Shown here: positions 45,499-54,131 of the stretch, piece by piece
How positions within the stretch are numbered: the first letter of the stretch is position 1
Layout of the letters: every line of letters starts with the position of its first letter
DNA from: Marixanthotalea marina
GTDB taxonomy: Bacteria > Bacteroidota > Bacteroidia > Flavobacteriales > Flavobacteriaceae
Assembly (NCBI GenBank): GCA_018883545.1
Contig: JAHLEH010000005.1
Span: 124,001-188,000 of the forward strand
Reading direction: 5' to 3'
Length of the DNA: 64,000 bases
The notes under the pieces: generated by a model
What the model was told of the DNA's origin: nothing
Seen by the model: the letters and a program-made list of their open reading frames with translations, nothing else
Database searches by the model: none
Translations under genes and position numbers: made by a program

Positions 45499-45981
45499 AT
45501 GAAAAACATACTCTTAATTTGCATTTCACTTGTTTTGCTAAGTTGTAAAGGCAATGCCCAAAAAAGTGATAAAAAAGAATCTTCAGCATACAAGGTAACA
45601 AAAACCGAAGCCGAATGGAAAGCCCAACTTACCCCAATTGAATATTATGTTTTGCGGGAAGAAGGCACTGAAAGAGCTTTTACAAGTCCTTTAAACTCTA
45701 ACTACAAAGAAGGGACATATGTTTGCAAAGCTTGTAACACGCCTTTGTTTAAAAGTGAACACAAGTTTGATTCTGGAACAGGATGGCCAAGTTTTGACAG
45801 GGAAATTAAAGACAATGTAGCTTTCTCAAGTGGTGGTTCTGAATATTATGGCATTGAAGAACATTGTGCCGTTTGTGGAGGCCATTTAGGTCACGTGTTC
45901 AATGATGGCCCGAAAAGTACAACAGGAAAACGTCACTGTATAAATGGTGTGGCATTAAAATTTATCCCTAAAAATGAGTAA
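45499..45981 (+). CDS. msrB: Peptide-methionine (R)-S-oxide reductase MsrB, lipoprotein form
   Basis: 160 residues. Lipobox LLSC (Cys16) predicts an envelope-anchored protein that repairs oxidised methionines outside the cytoplasm. Zinc cysteines CKAC and CAVC are present, and the catalytic Cys lies in RHCINGVALKF near the C-terminus. GTGWPSF and GGHLGHVFNDGP are MsrB blocks. The stop overlaps the start of the second msrB by 8 bases, so the two are translationally coupled. The homologous pair differs in location rather than fold. Confidence 0.93.
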   Translation: MKNILLICISLVLLSCKGNAQKSDKKESSAYKVTKTEAEWKAQLTPIEYYVLREEGTERAFTSPLNSNYKEGTYVCKACNTPLFKSEHKFDSGTGWPSFDREIKDNVAFSSGGSEYYGIEEHCAVCGGHLGHVFNDGPKSTTGKRHCINGVALKFIPKNE

Positions 45982-46378
45982 ATATAATTTGAACAAAACA
46001 GAAGAAGAATGGCGTAACGAACTTTCGGAAGAACAATTTAGAATCCTTAGACAAAAAGGTACCGAAAGACCACATACCGGGAAGTATAATCTCCACTTTG
46101 AAAAAGGTAATTATTTCTGTGCAGGATGCCACCAAAAATTATTTGAAAGCGATAGCAAATTCGATGCACATTGTGGATGGCCCAGTTTTGATAAAGCCAT
46201 AAAAGGCACTGTAGATTATGTGTTGGACAAAAGTCACGGCATGATACGAACAGAAATTGTCTGCTCAAATTGTGGTGGTCATTTAGGGCACGTATTCAAC
46301 GATGGCCCTACCGAAACGGGTACTAGATATTGCGTAAACTCAGTTAGTATTGACTTTGAAAAAAATATAGACCAATAG
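45974..46378 (+). CDS. msrB: Peptide-methionine (R)-S-oxide reductase MsrB, cytoplasmic form
   Basis: 134 residues without signal peptide. Zinc cysteines CAGC and CSNC, the block HCGWPSFDKAI, and catalytic Cys in RYCVNSVSIDF. It reduces methionine-R-sulfoxide with thioredoxin. It begins within the last codons of the preceding msrB and must belong to the same transcript. The two proteins share roughly the same core, indicating tandem duplication followed by gain or loss of the lipoprotein signal. Confidence 0.93.
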   Translation: MSKYNLNKTEEEWRNELSEEQFRILRQKGTERPHTGKYNLHFEKGNYFCAGCHQKLFESDSKFDAHCGWPSFDKAIKGTVDYVLDKSHGMIRTEIVCSNCGGHLGHVFNDGPTETGTRYCVNSVSIDFEKNIDQ

Positions 46379-46387
46379 CAGTTACTA

Positions 46388-47671
46388 TTAATTTTTTAAA
46401 TTCTTCTTAAATGGTCTGATAATCAATCTGGCTTCCCTATCGAACCGTACGTAATTATAAACCCAGTTTACAAACACAACAACACGATTTCTAAATCCTA
46501 TCAAGAAGAATAAGTGTACAAACATCCAAACAAACCACGCAAATACCCCTTGAAACTTAAACTTGGGTAAATCTACCACCGCTTTATTTCTACCAATGGT
46601 TGCCATAACGCCTTTATCCTTATACTCAAAAGGCTTCATAGGCTTTTGCTCTATCAATCTTAAAATGTTATCACCTAATTGTTCACCTTGCTGTATGGCC
46701 GGTTGTGCCATCATAGGCAAACCATCCATATAATCATCAGTAACCATACAAGCTACATCGCCTATTGCAAAAATATTGCTGAAACTTTTAACCTGATTAA
46801 ATTCATTTACTAAAATTCGATTTCCCCTAGTTATCAATTCTCTAGAATCTATACCTTTTATGGTAGCTCCCATAACACCAGCCGCCCAAATTAGGGTGGC
46901 AGTTTCAAAAGTTAAATCGGTATCGGTGGTTACCAATTTACCATCGTAGTCAATCACCCTAACGTTTTTCCATACATTAACCCCTAATTTTTCAAGGAAT
47001 TCCTCAGCCTTTTCAGAAGCCTTGTCGCTCATACCTTTTAAAATACAATCGCTGGACTGGACAATATGTATTTGCGCCAAACGGGTATCTAAATCGGGAT
47101 AATCCTTCGGTAAAATACCTTTTTTAATTTCTGCTAAAGCACCTGCCAACTCCACACCTGTCGGTCCTCCCCCAACAATAACAAAATTCATTAAAGCATT
47201 GCGTTCATGCAAATCAGAGGTTAACAAAGCTTCTTCAAAATTTTCAAGAATCAAGCTTCTTAAATTCAGTGATTGCGGTATGGTTTTCATGGCCATACTG
47301 TGCTTTTTAATTTCTTCATTTCCAAAATAGTTGGTTTTAGAACCCGAAGCAATGACCAAATAATCAAATTTAAGAACGCCTATGTTGGTCATTACTTTTT
47401 TTGCCGAAGCGTCAATTTCATTTACTTCGGCCAATCTAAAATGAAAATTGGGAAAATCCTTCAGTATTTTGCGTATGGGATATGCTATGGAATCTGGTTC
47501 TAAACCACCAGTAGAAACCTGATATAAAAGCGGTTGAAATGTATGATAATTGTTTTTGTCCAGTAAAACAACCTGAACTTCTTGTTTTGAAAGTTTTTTT
47601 GCCAACGAAATGCCCGCAAACCCACCACCTATAATTACGATTCTGGGATAACTTGTTCTTGGTATATTCAT
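46388..47671 (-). CDS. ndh: Type II NADH dehydrogenase (NDH-2)
   Basis: 427 residues. Rossmann FAD site RIVIIGGGFAGISLAKKL at about 10-27 and second NAD site NFVIVGGGPTGVELAGALAEI at about 162-182. AIGDVACM is the FAD-binding C-terminal motif. A C-terminal amphipathic/hydrophobic stretch (FAWFVWMFVHLFFLIGFRNRVVVFVNWVY) anchors it to the inner membrane. It passes electrons from NADH to quinone without pumping protons. It is convergent with msrB and divergent from lpdA. Good family match. Confidence 0.88.
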   Translation of the reverse strand: MNIPRTSYPRIVIIGGGFAGISLAKKLSKQEVQVVLLDKNNYHTFQPLLYQVSTGGLEPDSIAYPIRKILKDFPNFHFRLAEVNEIDASAKKVMTNIGVLKFDYLVIASGSKTNYFGNEEIKKHSMAMKTIPQSLNLRSLILENFEEALLTSDLHERNALMNFVIVGGGPTGVELAGALAEIKKGILPKDYPDLDTRLAQIHIVQSSDCILKGMSDKASEKAEEFLEKLGVNVWKNVRVIDYDGKLVTTDTDLTFETATLIWAAGVMGATIKGIDSRELITRGNRILVNEFNQVKSFSNIFAIGDVACMVTDDYMDGLPMMAQPAIQQGEQLGDNILRLIEQKPMKPFEYKDKGVMATIGRNKAVVDLPKFKFQGVFAWFVWMFVHLFFLIGFRNRVVVFVNWVYNYVRFDREARLIIRPFKKNLKN

Positions 47672-47777
47672 ATAATGATGCTTACATTACAAAGGTAACA
47701 TAAAGATGTAAATTTGTAAGATTCTAAATTCCTTATTAAAATTCGATTTCGTAAATTCGTAGCCTAAAATTTAACAG

Positions 47778-49154
47778 ATGAATAAATACGATATTATAGT
47801 TCTTGGAAGTGGTCCTGGCGGATATGTAACGGCTATTAGAGCGTCTCAATTGGGTTTTAAGACTGCGGTTATTGAAAAGGAAAATTTAGGTGGTGTATGT
47901 TTAAATTGGGGATGTATCCCAACTAAAGCACTGTTAAAATCGGCTCAGGTTTTTGAATATTTAAAACATGCTGGCGATTATGGGTTGACCGTTAATGAAT
48001 ATGATAAAGATTTTGAAGCTGTTATAAAACGTAGCCGTGGTGTTGCAGAAGGCATGAGCAAAGGCGTTCAGTTCTTGATGAAAAAAAATAAAATCGACGT
48101 TATTGAAGGCTTTGGAAAACTTAAACCAGGCAAGAAAGTAGATGTTGACGGGACTGAATATAGCGCAGACCACATTATTATAGCAACTGGTGCACGTTCT
48201 CGTGAATTACCAAGTTTACCTCAGGATGGTAAAAAAGTGATTGGTTACAGGGAAGCCATGAGCTTACCAAAACAACCTAAAAAAATGATTGTGGTTGGTT
48301 CTGGAGCTATCGGGGTAGAATTTGCTTATTTCTACAATTCCATGGGAACCGAAGTTACTATTGTTGAATACTTACCAAACATTGTTCCTGTTGAAGACGA
48401 AGATGTTTCTAAACAATTAGAACGTTCTTTTAAGAAAAATGGCATCAATATCATGACCTCTGCAGAAGTTACTAAAGTAGATACTTCTGGAAATGGTGTA
48501 AAAGCAACGGTAAAAACAAGCAAAGGAGAAGAAGTTCTTGAAGCCGATATTATTCTTTCAGCTGTTGGTATTAAAACAAATATTGAAAATATTGGCTTGG
48601 AAGATGTTGGTATTGTAGTAGACAGAGATAAAATATTGGTGGACAAATTTTATAAAACAAACATCCCTGGTTATTATGCCATAGGAGATGTAACACCCGG
48701 ACAAGCACTTGCTCACGTAGCATCTGCCGAAGGCATTTTGTGTGTTGAAAACATAAAAGGCATGCATGTTGAAGCTTTAGATTACGGTAATATTCCAGGT
48801 TGTACCTATTGTACACCAGAAGTGGCCAGTGTTGGCTTAACAGAAAAACAAGCCAAAGAAAAAGGTTACGAACTGAAGATTGGTAAATTTCCATTCTCAG
48901 CTTCCGGTAAAGCCAAAGCAGGTGGTAATGCCGATGGTTTTGTAAAAGTTATTTTTGATGCCAAGTATGGTGAATGGTTAGGATGCCATATGGTCGGTGC
49001 AGGTGTAACCGATATGATTGCTGAAGCCGTTTTAGGTAGAAAATTAGAAACTACCGGACATGAGGTACTAAAAGCAGTTCATCCACACCCTACCATGAGT
49101 GAAGCTGTTATGGAAGCTGTAGCTGATGCGTATGATGAAGTAATACATTTGTAG
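47778..49154 (+). CDS. lpdA: Dihydrolipoyl dehydrogenase
   Basis: 458 residues. E3 subunit of pyruvate/2-oxoglutarate/branched-chain oxo-acid dehydrogenases, reoxidising lipoyl groups with NAD. FAD loop GSGPGGYV at 10-17; redox disulfide GGVCLNWGCIPTK with Cys41 and Cys46; NAD site VVGSGAIGVEFAYFY; catalytic His-Glu near the end in HPHPTMSEAVMEA. No E1/E2 genes are adjacent. A perfect hairpin terminator follows at 49203. Confidence 0.95.
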   Translation: MNKYDIIVLGSGPGGYVTAIRASQLGFKTAVIEKENLGGVCLNWGCIPTKALLKSAQVFEYLKHAGDYGLTVNEYDKDFEAVIKRSRGVAEGMSKGVQFLMKKNKIDVIEGFGKLKPGKKVDVDGTEYSADHIIIATGARSRELPSLPQDGKKVIGYREAMSLPKQPKKMIVVGSGAIGVEFAYFYNSMGTEVTIVEYLPNIVPVEDEDVSKQLERSFKKNGINIMTSAEVTKVDTSGNGVKATVKTSKGEEVLEADIILSAVGIKTNIENIGLEDVGIVVDRDKILVDKFYKTNIPGYYAIGDVTPGQALAHVASAEGILCVENIKGMHVEALDYGNIPGCTYCTPEVASVGLTEKQAKEKGYELKIGKFPFSASGKAKAGGNADGFVKVIFDAKYGEWLGCHMVGAGVTDMIAEAVLGRKLETTGHEVLKAVHPHPTMSEAVMEAVADAYDEVIHL

Positions 49155-49202
49155 ACAGTCGAGTCTATATGCTTTAGATTTTTAGACTTACTTAGATAAA
49201 TT

Positions 49203-49231
49203 AAAAAGTTCCAGAAATTCTGGAACTTTTT
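49203..49231. terminator. Terminator of lpdA
   Basis: AAAAAGTTCCAGAA / TTCTGGAACTTTTT, 14 perfect pairs around a single base. Also usable from the convergent aroQ side. Confidence 0.87.
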
Positions 49232-49300
49232 TTATCTGTATACTAATTTTTATATCTCAAAATCTAACTATCTAAATATACTAGCAATTTAATTTGTTTA

Positions 49301-49717
49301 TTATAAAAAGCTCTGAATAGCCAACTCATAACTTTGGAGACCAAAACCAAGAATAACACCTTTGGCATTAGGCGAAATATAAGATTGGTGCCTAAACTCT
49401 TCCCTAGCAAAAGTGTTAGATATGTGCACTTCAACCAGAGGAGTTTCTATGGCTTTTATAGCGTCTCCAATGCCAACAGAAGTATGCGTATAAGCTGCTG
49501 CATTTAGAATAATACCATCAAAACTGAAGCCCACTTCGTGAAGTTTATCTATAAGCTCTCCTTCAATGTTTGATTGATAATAGTCTATCTGTACCTGTGG
49601 GTATTTTTGCTTTACAGTCTCTAGAAATTCTGTAAAAGACAAACTACCATAAATAGAAGGTTCACGCTTGCCCAATAAGTTTAAATTCGGGCCATTGATG
49701 ATGATTAGTTTTTTCAT
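49301..49717 (-). CDS. aroQ: Type II 3-dehydroquinate dehydratase
   Basis: 138 residues. It dehydrates 3-dehydroquinate in the shikimate pathway. IIINGPNLNLLGKREPSIYG carries the catalytic tyrosine (Tyr23) and lid arginine; ILNAAAYTHTSVGIGDAI and VEVHISNTFAREEFRHQSYIS complete the active site. Other aro genes are not nearby. It is separated from the upstream barrel gene by a terminator. Confidence 0.95.
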   Translation of the reverse strand: MKKLIIINGPNLNLLGKREPSIYGSLSFTEFLETVKQKYPQVQIDYYQSNIEGELIDKLHEVGFSFDGIILNAAAYTHTSVGIGDAIKAIETPLVEVHISNTFAREEFRHQSYISPNAKGVILGFGLQSYELAIQSFL

Positions 49718-49748
49718 AGGGTAAATATAGAAAAATTGAACATAAAAA

Positions 49749-49771
49749 AACCGAAGGTATTAGCTTCGGTT
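49749..49771 (-). terminator. Terminator of the 49794 barrel gene
   Basis: AACCGAAG / CTTCGGTT, eight pairs with a 7-base loop, followed by T7 on the minus strand. Confidence 0.8.
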
Positions 49772-49793
49772 CATTAAAATTTTATTTTTCTAA

Positions 49794-50336
49794 TTAAAAA
49801 TGCAGTGCAAATCCAACACGGAACTCAAAAATGCCTTCGTCAGTAAAATCTTCGTTTAAAGACACATTGTATCGTATACCAGGTTCAACACTTACATTTT
49901 GGCCTAGAAATATAGCATATCCACCTTGCAGACCTAACCATAATGGATCTTCTGTTGTTCCATCTATACTAGCTCCAGTTAAATCAATTTGAACAGGAAT
50001 CATACTTGAAACATAATACTTGGCTCCTAATTTATAAGAGAATGAAGAATCTCCATCAAAATCAGTATAGCCAATACCTGCTTTAATTGCTAAATCGTCC
50101 ATAACAAAATAACCGCCTTCTGCACCAATAGACCAAATGGTTTCCCCATCAATAGATGTTAAGCCAAAACCAGTATTGGCAGAATGGCCATAAAGACCGC
50201 CTCCACCGCCAAATCCGGTATTTGCTTCAATTAACCATTTACCTTTAGATGTCTGCCCGCCATTAGCTACTTCTTGAGCACTTGCAAAGAATAATCCAAA
50301 CACCGCTACAATAGCGGTTAACAATAATTTTTTCAT
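49794..50336 (-). CDS. Outer-membrane beta-barrel protein (small porin-like)
   Basis: 180 residues. Signal peptide about 1-20 (ending FASA) and then about eight amphipathic strands with aromatic girdles, e.g. WSIGAEGGYFVMDDLAIKAGIGYTDF and SFSYKLGAKYYVSSMIPVQIDL, ending in FEFRVGFALHF with a terminal aromatic residue as outer-membrane proteins do. Similar to the eight-stranded OmpA/OmpW-size barrels. Function unknown. Divergent from xerD, with its own terminator. Confidence 0.8.
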   Translation of the reverse strand: MKKLLLTAIVAVFGLFFASAQEVANGGQTSKGKWLIEANTGFGGGGGLYGHSANTGFGLTSIDGETIWSIGAEGGYFVMDDLAIKAGIGYTDFDGDSSFSYKLGAKYYVSSMIPVQIDLTGASIDGTTEDPLWLGLQGGYAIFLGQNVSVEPGIRYNVSLNEDFTDEGIFEFRVGFALHF

Positions 50337-50556
50337 AATAAATTTGGGTTTAAATTTTAATTATATCGCAAAATAAACACATAAAATTTACAAATACTAC
50401 ATAAATTCTGTTTGTTTTTACAACTAATTTTCATTTTTAAAAAACAAACATATTAATTTGTTCAGCCAGAATTAATTACAACAACATAGTTTTTCAGATA
50501 AAACCAAAAAAATGTTTTTCCAGACAAGTCATTATTTTGTTTTAATTTTACTCAAT

Positions 50557-51453
50557 ATGAAATGGGAAAACGCATTAAAAGACTACCAACTGTATTTAAA
50601 AATTGAACGTGGACTTTCCAAAAATTCCATTGACAACTATGCATTGGATATAAAGAAACTGATTAATTATCTTGAAAATAACAAAATAAATGTATCACCT
50701 ATAAATATATCCTCAGAAGTTATACAACAATTCATCTACGAATTGGCAAAAAGTACAAATGCCCGAACCCAAGCAAGAACCATTTCTGGCTTGAGAAGCT
50801 TTTTCTCCTATCTCATTTTTGAAGATTATAGAGCAGACAACCCACTAGAACTTATTGAATCGCCTAAAATTGGTATGAAATTGCCCGACATACTTTCTGA
50901 AGATGAAATAGATGCAATAATTAATGCTGTAGATTTAAGCAAACCCGAAGGTGAACGTAATCGGGCTATACTTGAAACCCTCTACGGTTGTGGATTACGC
51001 GTAAGCGAATTGATAAATCTTAAACTATCTGACCTGTTTTTTGATGAAGGGTTCATAAAAGTAACCGGTAAGGGTGACAAACAACGTTTTGTTCCTATTG
51101 TTGAAACTACCCAAAAGTTTATAAATATATACAAAGAACAAATTCGACCGCATATAGACATCAAAAAAGGTCATGAAGACGTCTTGTTTTTAAATCGCAG
51201 AGGAAAGCAACTTTCAAGAGCCATGATTTTTACAATCATTAAACAATTGGTGGAAAAAATAGGCCTCAAAAAAAATATATCACCACATACATTCAGACAT
51301 TCGTTTGCTACGCATTTACTGCAAAATAATGCCGATTTAAGGTCCATTCAATTGATGCTGGGACACGAAAGCATTACGACTACCGAAATTTATGTACATC
51401 TAGATAAAAGTCATTTAACCAAAGTAGTGCAGCAATACCATCCTAGGAAATAA
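50557..51453 (+). CDS. xerD: Site-specific tyrosine recombinase XerD/XerC
   Basis: 298 residues from ATG 50557 (MKWENALKDYQLYL); the 15 residues the frame offers upstream are hydrophobic and not family-like. N-terminal SAM-like DNA-binding domain (about 1-90) and catalytic domain with GCGLRVSELINLKLSDL (first Arg), HTFRHSFATHLL (His-x-x-Arg), LGHESITTTEIYVHL (His and nucleophile Tyr). It resolves chromosome dimers at dif with FtsK. No mobile-element genes are near, so it is the housekeeping enzyme rather than a phage integrase. Confidence 0.93.
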   Translation: MKWENALKDYQLYLKIERGLSKNSIDNYALDIKKLINYLENNKINVSPINISSEVIQQFIYELAKSTNARTQARTISGLRSFFSYLIFEDYRADNPLELIESPKIGMKLPDILSEDEIDAIINAVDLSKPEGERNRAILETLYGCGLRVSELINLKLSDLFFDEGFIKVTGKGDKQRFVPIVETTQKFINIYKEQIRPHIDIKKGHEDVLFLNRRGKQLSRAMIFTIIKQLVEKIGLKKNISPHTFRHSFATHLLQNNADLRSIQLMLGHESITTTEIYVHLDKSHLTKVVQQYHPRK

Positions 51454-51480
51454 AAATCCTTCTACTGTAGAAGGATTTTT
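51452..51480 (+). terminator. Terminator of xerD
   Basis: AAAAATCCTTCTAC / GTAGAAGGATTTTT, 14 pairs around one base, ending in T5. It overlaps the xerD stop codon region. Confidence 0.85.
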
Positions 51481-51499
51481 ATTTTCTATTCTTTATTGG

Positions 51500-51519
51500 A
51501 TTCCTGCTTTTGCAGGAAT
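51500..51519. repeat. Interspersed hairpin repeat 'ATTCCTGC-GCAGGAAT'
   Basis: ATTCCTGC-TTTT-GCAGGAAT, an eight-base perfect hairpin followed by GACA. I remember TTGGATTCCTGCTTTTGCAG-type elements as scattered repeats in Bacteroidota and other genomes. Between the convergent xerD and rny genes. One copy only in this window. Confidence 0.4.
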
Positions 51520-51533
51520 GACAAACAAATAAT

Positions 51534-53108
51534 TTATTTAGCGATATTAACCGCTCTTGTCTCCCTAATCACCGTTATTTTAACCTGACCAGGATAGGTC
51601 ATATCTGTTTGAATTTTTTGGGAAATGTTGAAAGACAACTCAGCCGCCTTATTATCATCTACTTTTTCGCTTTCAACAATCACGCGAAGCTCCCTACCGG
51701 CTTGAATCGCATAAGCTTTTTTAACGCCTTGAAAACCGAATGCTATATCTTCCATATCTTTCAAACGCTGAATATAGCTATCCAACACTTGGCGTCTTGC
51801 TCCCGGACGGGCTCCAGAAATCGCATCACAAACCTGAATAATGGGCGAGATTAATGACTTCATTTCAATCTCATCGTGGTGGGCACCAATAGCATTACAA
51901 ACTTCATCTTTCTCACCATATTTTTCAGCCCATTGCATACCTAGAATGGCATGTGGTGTTTCCATATCGGCTTCTGCTTCTGGTACTTTTCCTATATCGT
52001 GCAACAATCCGGCACGTTTCGCCAATTTAGGATTCAACCCTAATTCGGCAGCCATCACACCACATAACTTAGCAACCTCACGAGAATGTTGCAATAAATT
52101 TTGTCCGTAAGAAGAACGGTACTTCATTCTTCCAACCATTTTTATAAGTTCTGGGTGTAGGTTATGAATACCCAAATCTATAACTGTACGCTTACCAACT
52201 TCAATAATTTCCTGCTCTATTTGTTTGGTTGTTTTTTGAACCACCTCTTCTATCCTAGCTGGATGAATACGACCATCTGTTACCAATTTGTGTAGTGACA
52301 AGCGGGCAATCTCACGGCGCACAGAATCAAAACAAGATAGAATGATGGCTTCTGGTGTATCATCAACTATAATTTCCACTCCCGTTGCAGCCTCTATGGC
52401 TCTAATATTTCTACCTTCACGGCCAATAATGCGTCCTTTAACATCATCTGATTCAATATTAAATACAGATACACAATTGTCTACAGCCTCTTCTGTTCCA
52501 ATACGTTGTATGGTGTTTATAATAATCTTTTTAGCTTCCTGCTGCGCTGTTAATTTTGCTTCCTCTATGGCATTCTGAACAAAGCCCATAGCTTCATTTC
52601 TAGCTTCACCCTTTAAGGATTCTATTAACTGTGCTTTGGCATCTTCAGCAGACAAACTGGAAATAACTTCCAGCTGCTCTACCTGACTTTTATGAAGTTT
52701 ACTTATTTCTTGTTCCTTTTTATCAAGAATATCCAGTCTATGATTGTAATCCTTGATTTTAGAATCTAGAGTGTCGTTTAACTGTTTAGATTTGTTTAAT
52801 TCGCTGGAAATTTGGGATTCTTTGTCGCGCGTGCGCTTTTCGGCCTCAGCCATCTTTTTGTCACGTGCCAAAATCACTTTTTCGTGCTCTGCTTTAAGCT
52901 CTATAAATTTTTCTTTGGCTTGAAGGATTTTATCTTTTTTAATAGACTCTCCTTCACTATTGGCTTCCTTTAAAATGGAAGCTGCCGACTTTTTTGCTTC
53001 TCTTACAAGTTTTGATGCATTATTTTTCTCTAATGCCTTGGCTATAATAAATCCGATTACAGCCCCTAACAGTATTCCGCCTACTATTATTATAATTGAG
53101 TTATCCAT
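51534..53108 (-). CDS. rny: Ribonuclease Y
   Basis: 524 residues from ATG 53108 ([20 protein letters not shown]). The frame could run 19 codons further upstream, but that part is the 3' end of the 6S RNA candidate. Endoribonuclease that starts mRNA decay. N-terminal membrane helix (about 4-22), long coiled coil (about 27-210), KH domain (about 213-275, [19 protein letters not shown]) and HD domain with [12 protein letters not shown] carrying the metal-binding His-Asp. The 6S RNA candidate, zapA and a coiled-coil gene lie just upstream on the same strand. Confidence 0.94.
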   Translation of the reverse strand: MDNSIIIIVGGILLGAVIGFIIAKALEKNNASKLVREAKKSAASILKEANSEGESIKKDKILQAKEKFIELKAEHEKVILARDKKMAEAEKRTRDKESQISSELNKSKQLNDTLDSKIKDYNHRLDILDKKEQEISKLHKSQVEQLEVISSLSAEDAKAQLIESLKGEARNEAMGFVQNAIEEAKLTAQQEAKKIIINTIQRIGTEEAVDNCVSVFNIESDDVKGRIIGREGRNIRAIEAATGVEIIVDDTPEAIILSCFDSVRREIARLSLHKLVTDGRIHPARIEEVVQKTTKQIEQEIIEVGKRTVIDLGIHNLHPELIKMVGRMKYRSSYGQNLLQHSREVAKLCGVMAAELGLNPKLAKRAGLLHDIGKVPEAEADMETPHAILGMQWAEKYGEKDEVCNAIGAHHDEIEMKSLISPIIQVCDAISGARPGARRQVLDSYIQRLKDMEDIAFGFQGVKKAYAIQAGRELRVIVESEKVDDNKAAELSFNISQKIQTDMTYPGQVKITVIRETRAVNIAK

Positions 53109-53130
53109 GATGATATTTAGTTGGTTTATA

Positions 53131-53320
53131 TAAAAAAGCCTACACCAGTTTAAAGTTTTGTACAAACCCCTTAAAACAAGTTTAGGGCTAACAAGCTGAT
53201 CAAGGATCTGCTAGGTTTTGGAAAAACCAAAACATGCAGCCTGCTTTTACAACTTAAACTCACCCTTTTTAAGAGTAATAACGTTGAGTTTGTCAAAAAA
53301 AATAACCAATGTAGGCAGTA
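53131..53320 (-). ncRNA. ssrS: Probable 6S RNA
   Basis: A 190-base gene-free stretch between zapA and rny, read on the minus strand. Its ends close in a 13-pair stem (GCCTACATTGGTT with AACTGGTGTAGGC, three G-U wobbles), followed at the 3' end by CTTTTTTA. Inside, ACAAACTC pairs with GGGTTTGT, CTTAAAA with TTTTAAG, CAGGCTG with CAGCTTG, and the apex is the hairpin TTTTGG / CCAAAA. This gives one long rod with interior bulges, the architecture of 6S RNA, which mimics open promoter DNA and binds the housekeeping RNA polymerase. Adjacency to zapA is also the 6S location in E. coli. Stem coordinates are read directly; the identity is inference, not confirmed by covariance. Confidence 0.65.
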
Positions 53321-53347
53321 ACTTTACTTATTTATTTTAAAGAACGT

Positions 53348-53641
53348 TTAAGAGACCAAATGTGAATGTAGCATTTCGTTAAGCGCCTGAAGCCTTTCTT
53401 CCAAATGTTCGTTTACATTCTCTTTATCTATAGATTTTTGTTCTAATTGGGAAGCAAATTGCAAAGCGCACATGGCCAATACATCTTGCTTATCCCGCAC
53501 AGAATAACTCTGCTCGAATTGCTTAATCATAACGTCAATGTTTTTCGCTGCTTTACGCAAACCCTCTTCTTGACTGGAGTCAATTGTTAAAGGATAAACC
53601 CTATTAGCTATAGAAAGCTTTATTTTAAGTTTCTCTGACAT
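53348..53641 (-). CDS. zapA: Cell division protein ZapA
   Basis: 97 residues from ATG 53641 (MSEKLKIKLSIANRVYPLTI); the frame's earlier 12 residues overlap the upstream gene region and are not family-like. ZapA binds FtsZ filaments and bundles them at the division site. N-terminal beta hairpin LKIKLSIANRVYPLTID, then a long helical coiled coil with QSYSVRDKQDVLAMCALQFASQL. Downstream is the 6S RNA candidate, upstream a 96-residue coiled-coil gene (16-base gap). Confidence 0.85.
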   Translation of the reverse strand: MSEKLKIKLSIANRVYPLTIDSSQEEGLRKAAKNIDVMIKQFEQSYSVRDKQDVLAMCALQFASQLEQKSIDKENVNEHLEERLQALNEMLHSHLVS

Positions 53642-53657
53642 TAACGTTAATTCAGCA

Positions 53658-53948
53658 CTAATCGGATAATTGAGCAATACAATGGTCTATATCCCGTATC
53701 AATGCATTTATTTTAAGCTTAGTCTCTCGTTTATTATCGTCACTACCAAGCATTGTATTAGCTATTTTTAGAGCTTCATACTTGTCCTCCCAAGTAGATA
53801 TCTGTTGCTCCTTGTCACGAATTTTTTGTTTTGATTTCTCTAACTCCTCATTCAACTTTGAATTGGCTTGCTTTAACACCTCTAATTTGTGCAAAACATT
53901 GCTAATTTTGTTCTCTAGAGAATCAACAATTCCTTCAATATGACTCAT
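53658..53948 (-). CDS. Small coiled-coil protein, ZapB-like partner of ZapA
   Basis: 96 residues, mostly coiled coil: MSHIEGIVDSLENKISNVL then heptads such as LEVLKQANSKLNEELEKSKQ up to about residue 70. No membrane segment. It sits 16 bases before zapA and is probably co-transcribed. ZapB in E. coli is a similar-sized coiled coil that binds ZapA, so a divisome role is a reasonable but unproven inference; sequence similarity to ZapB itself is not evident to me. Confidence 0.7.
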   Translation of the reverse strand: MSHIEGIVDSLENKISNVLHKLEVLKQANSKLNEELEKSKQKIRDKEQQISTWEDKYEALKIANTMLGSDDNKRETKLKINALIRDIDHCIAQLSD

Positions 53949-54131
53949 TTGCGAAATACAATACTTATCTCACAAAGTTAACATAGATAAGTATAAATAG
54001 CAATTGTTTTTACATAAAATTTAAATTAGGCCGTTATAATTAAAAATCAGTCACATGGCTTGATTTTTGAGCAATCCTTTTGCCCATTCATGGCAAATTA
54101 ATATTTTAGCCTAGTATCAATATCAACCGAT

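Noticed and set aside
50557..51453. Tyrosine recombinase as a sign of a prophage or integrative element
   Set aside because: Size and motifs match housekeeping XerD/XerC; neighbours are core genes and no attachment-site repeats or phage genes are seen.
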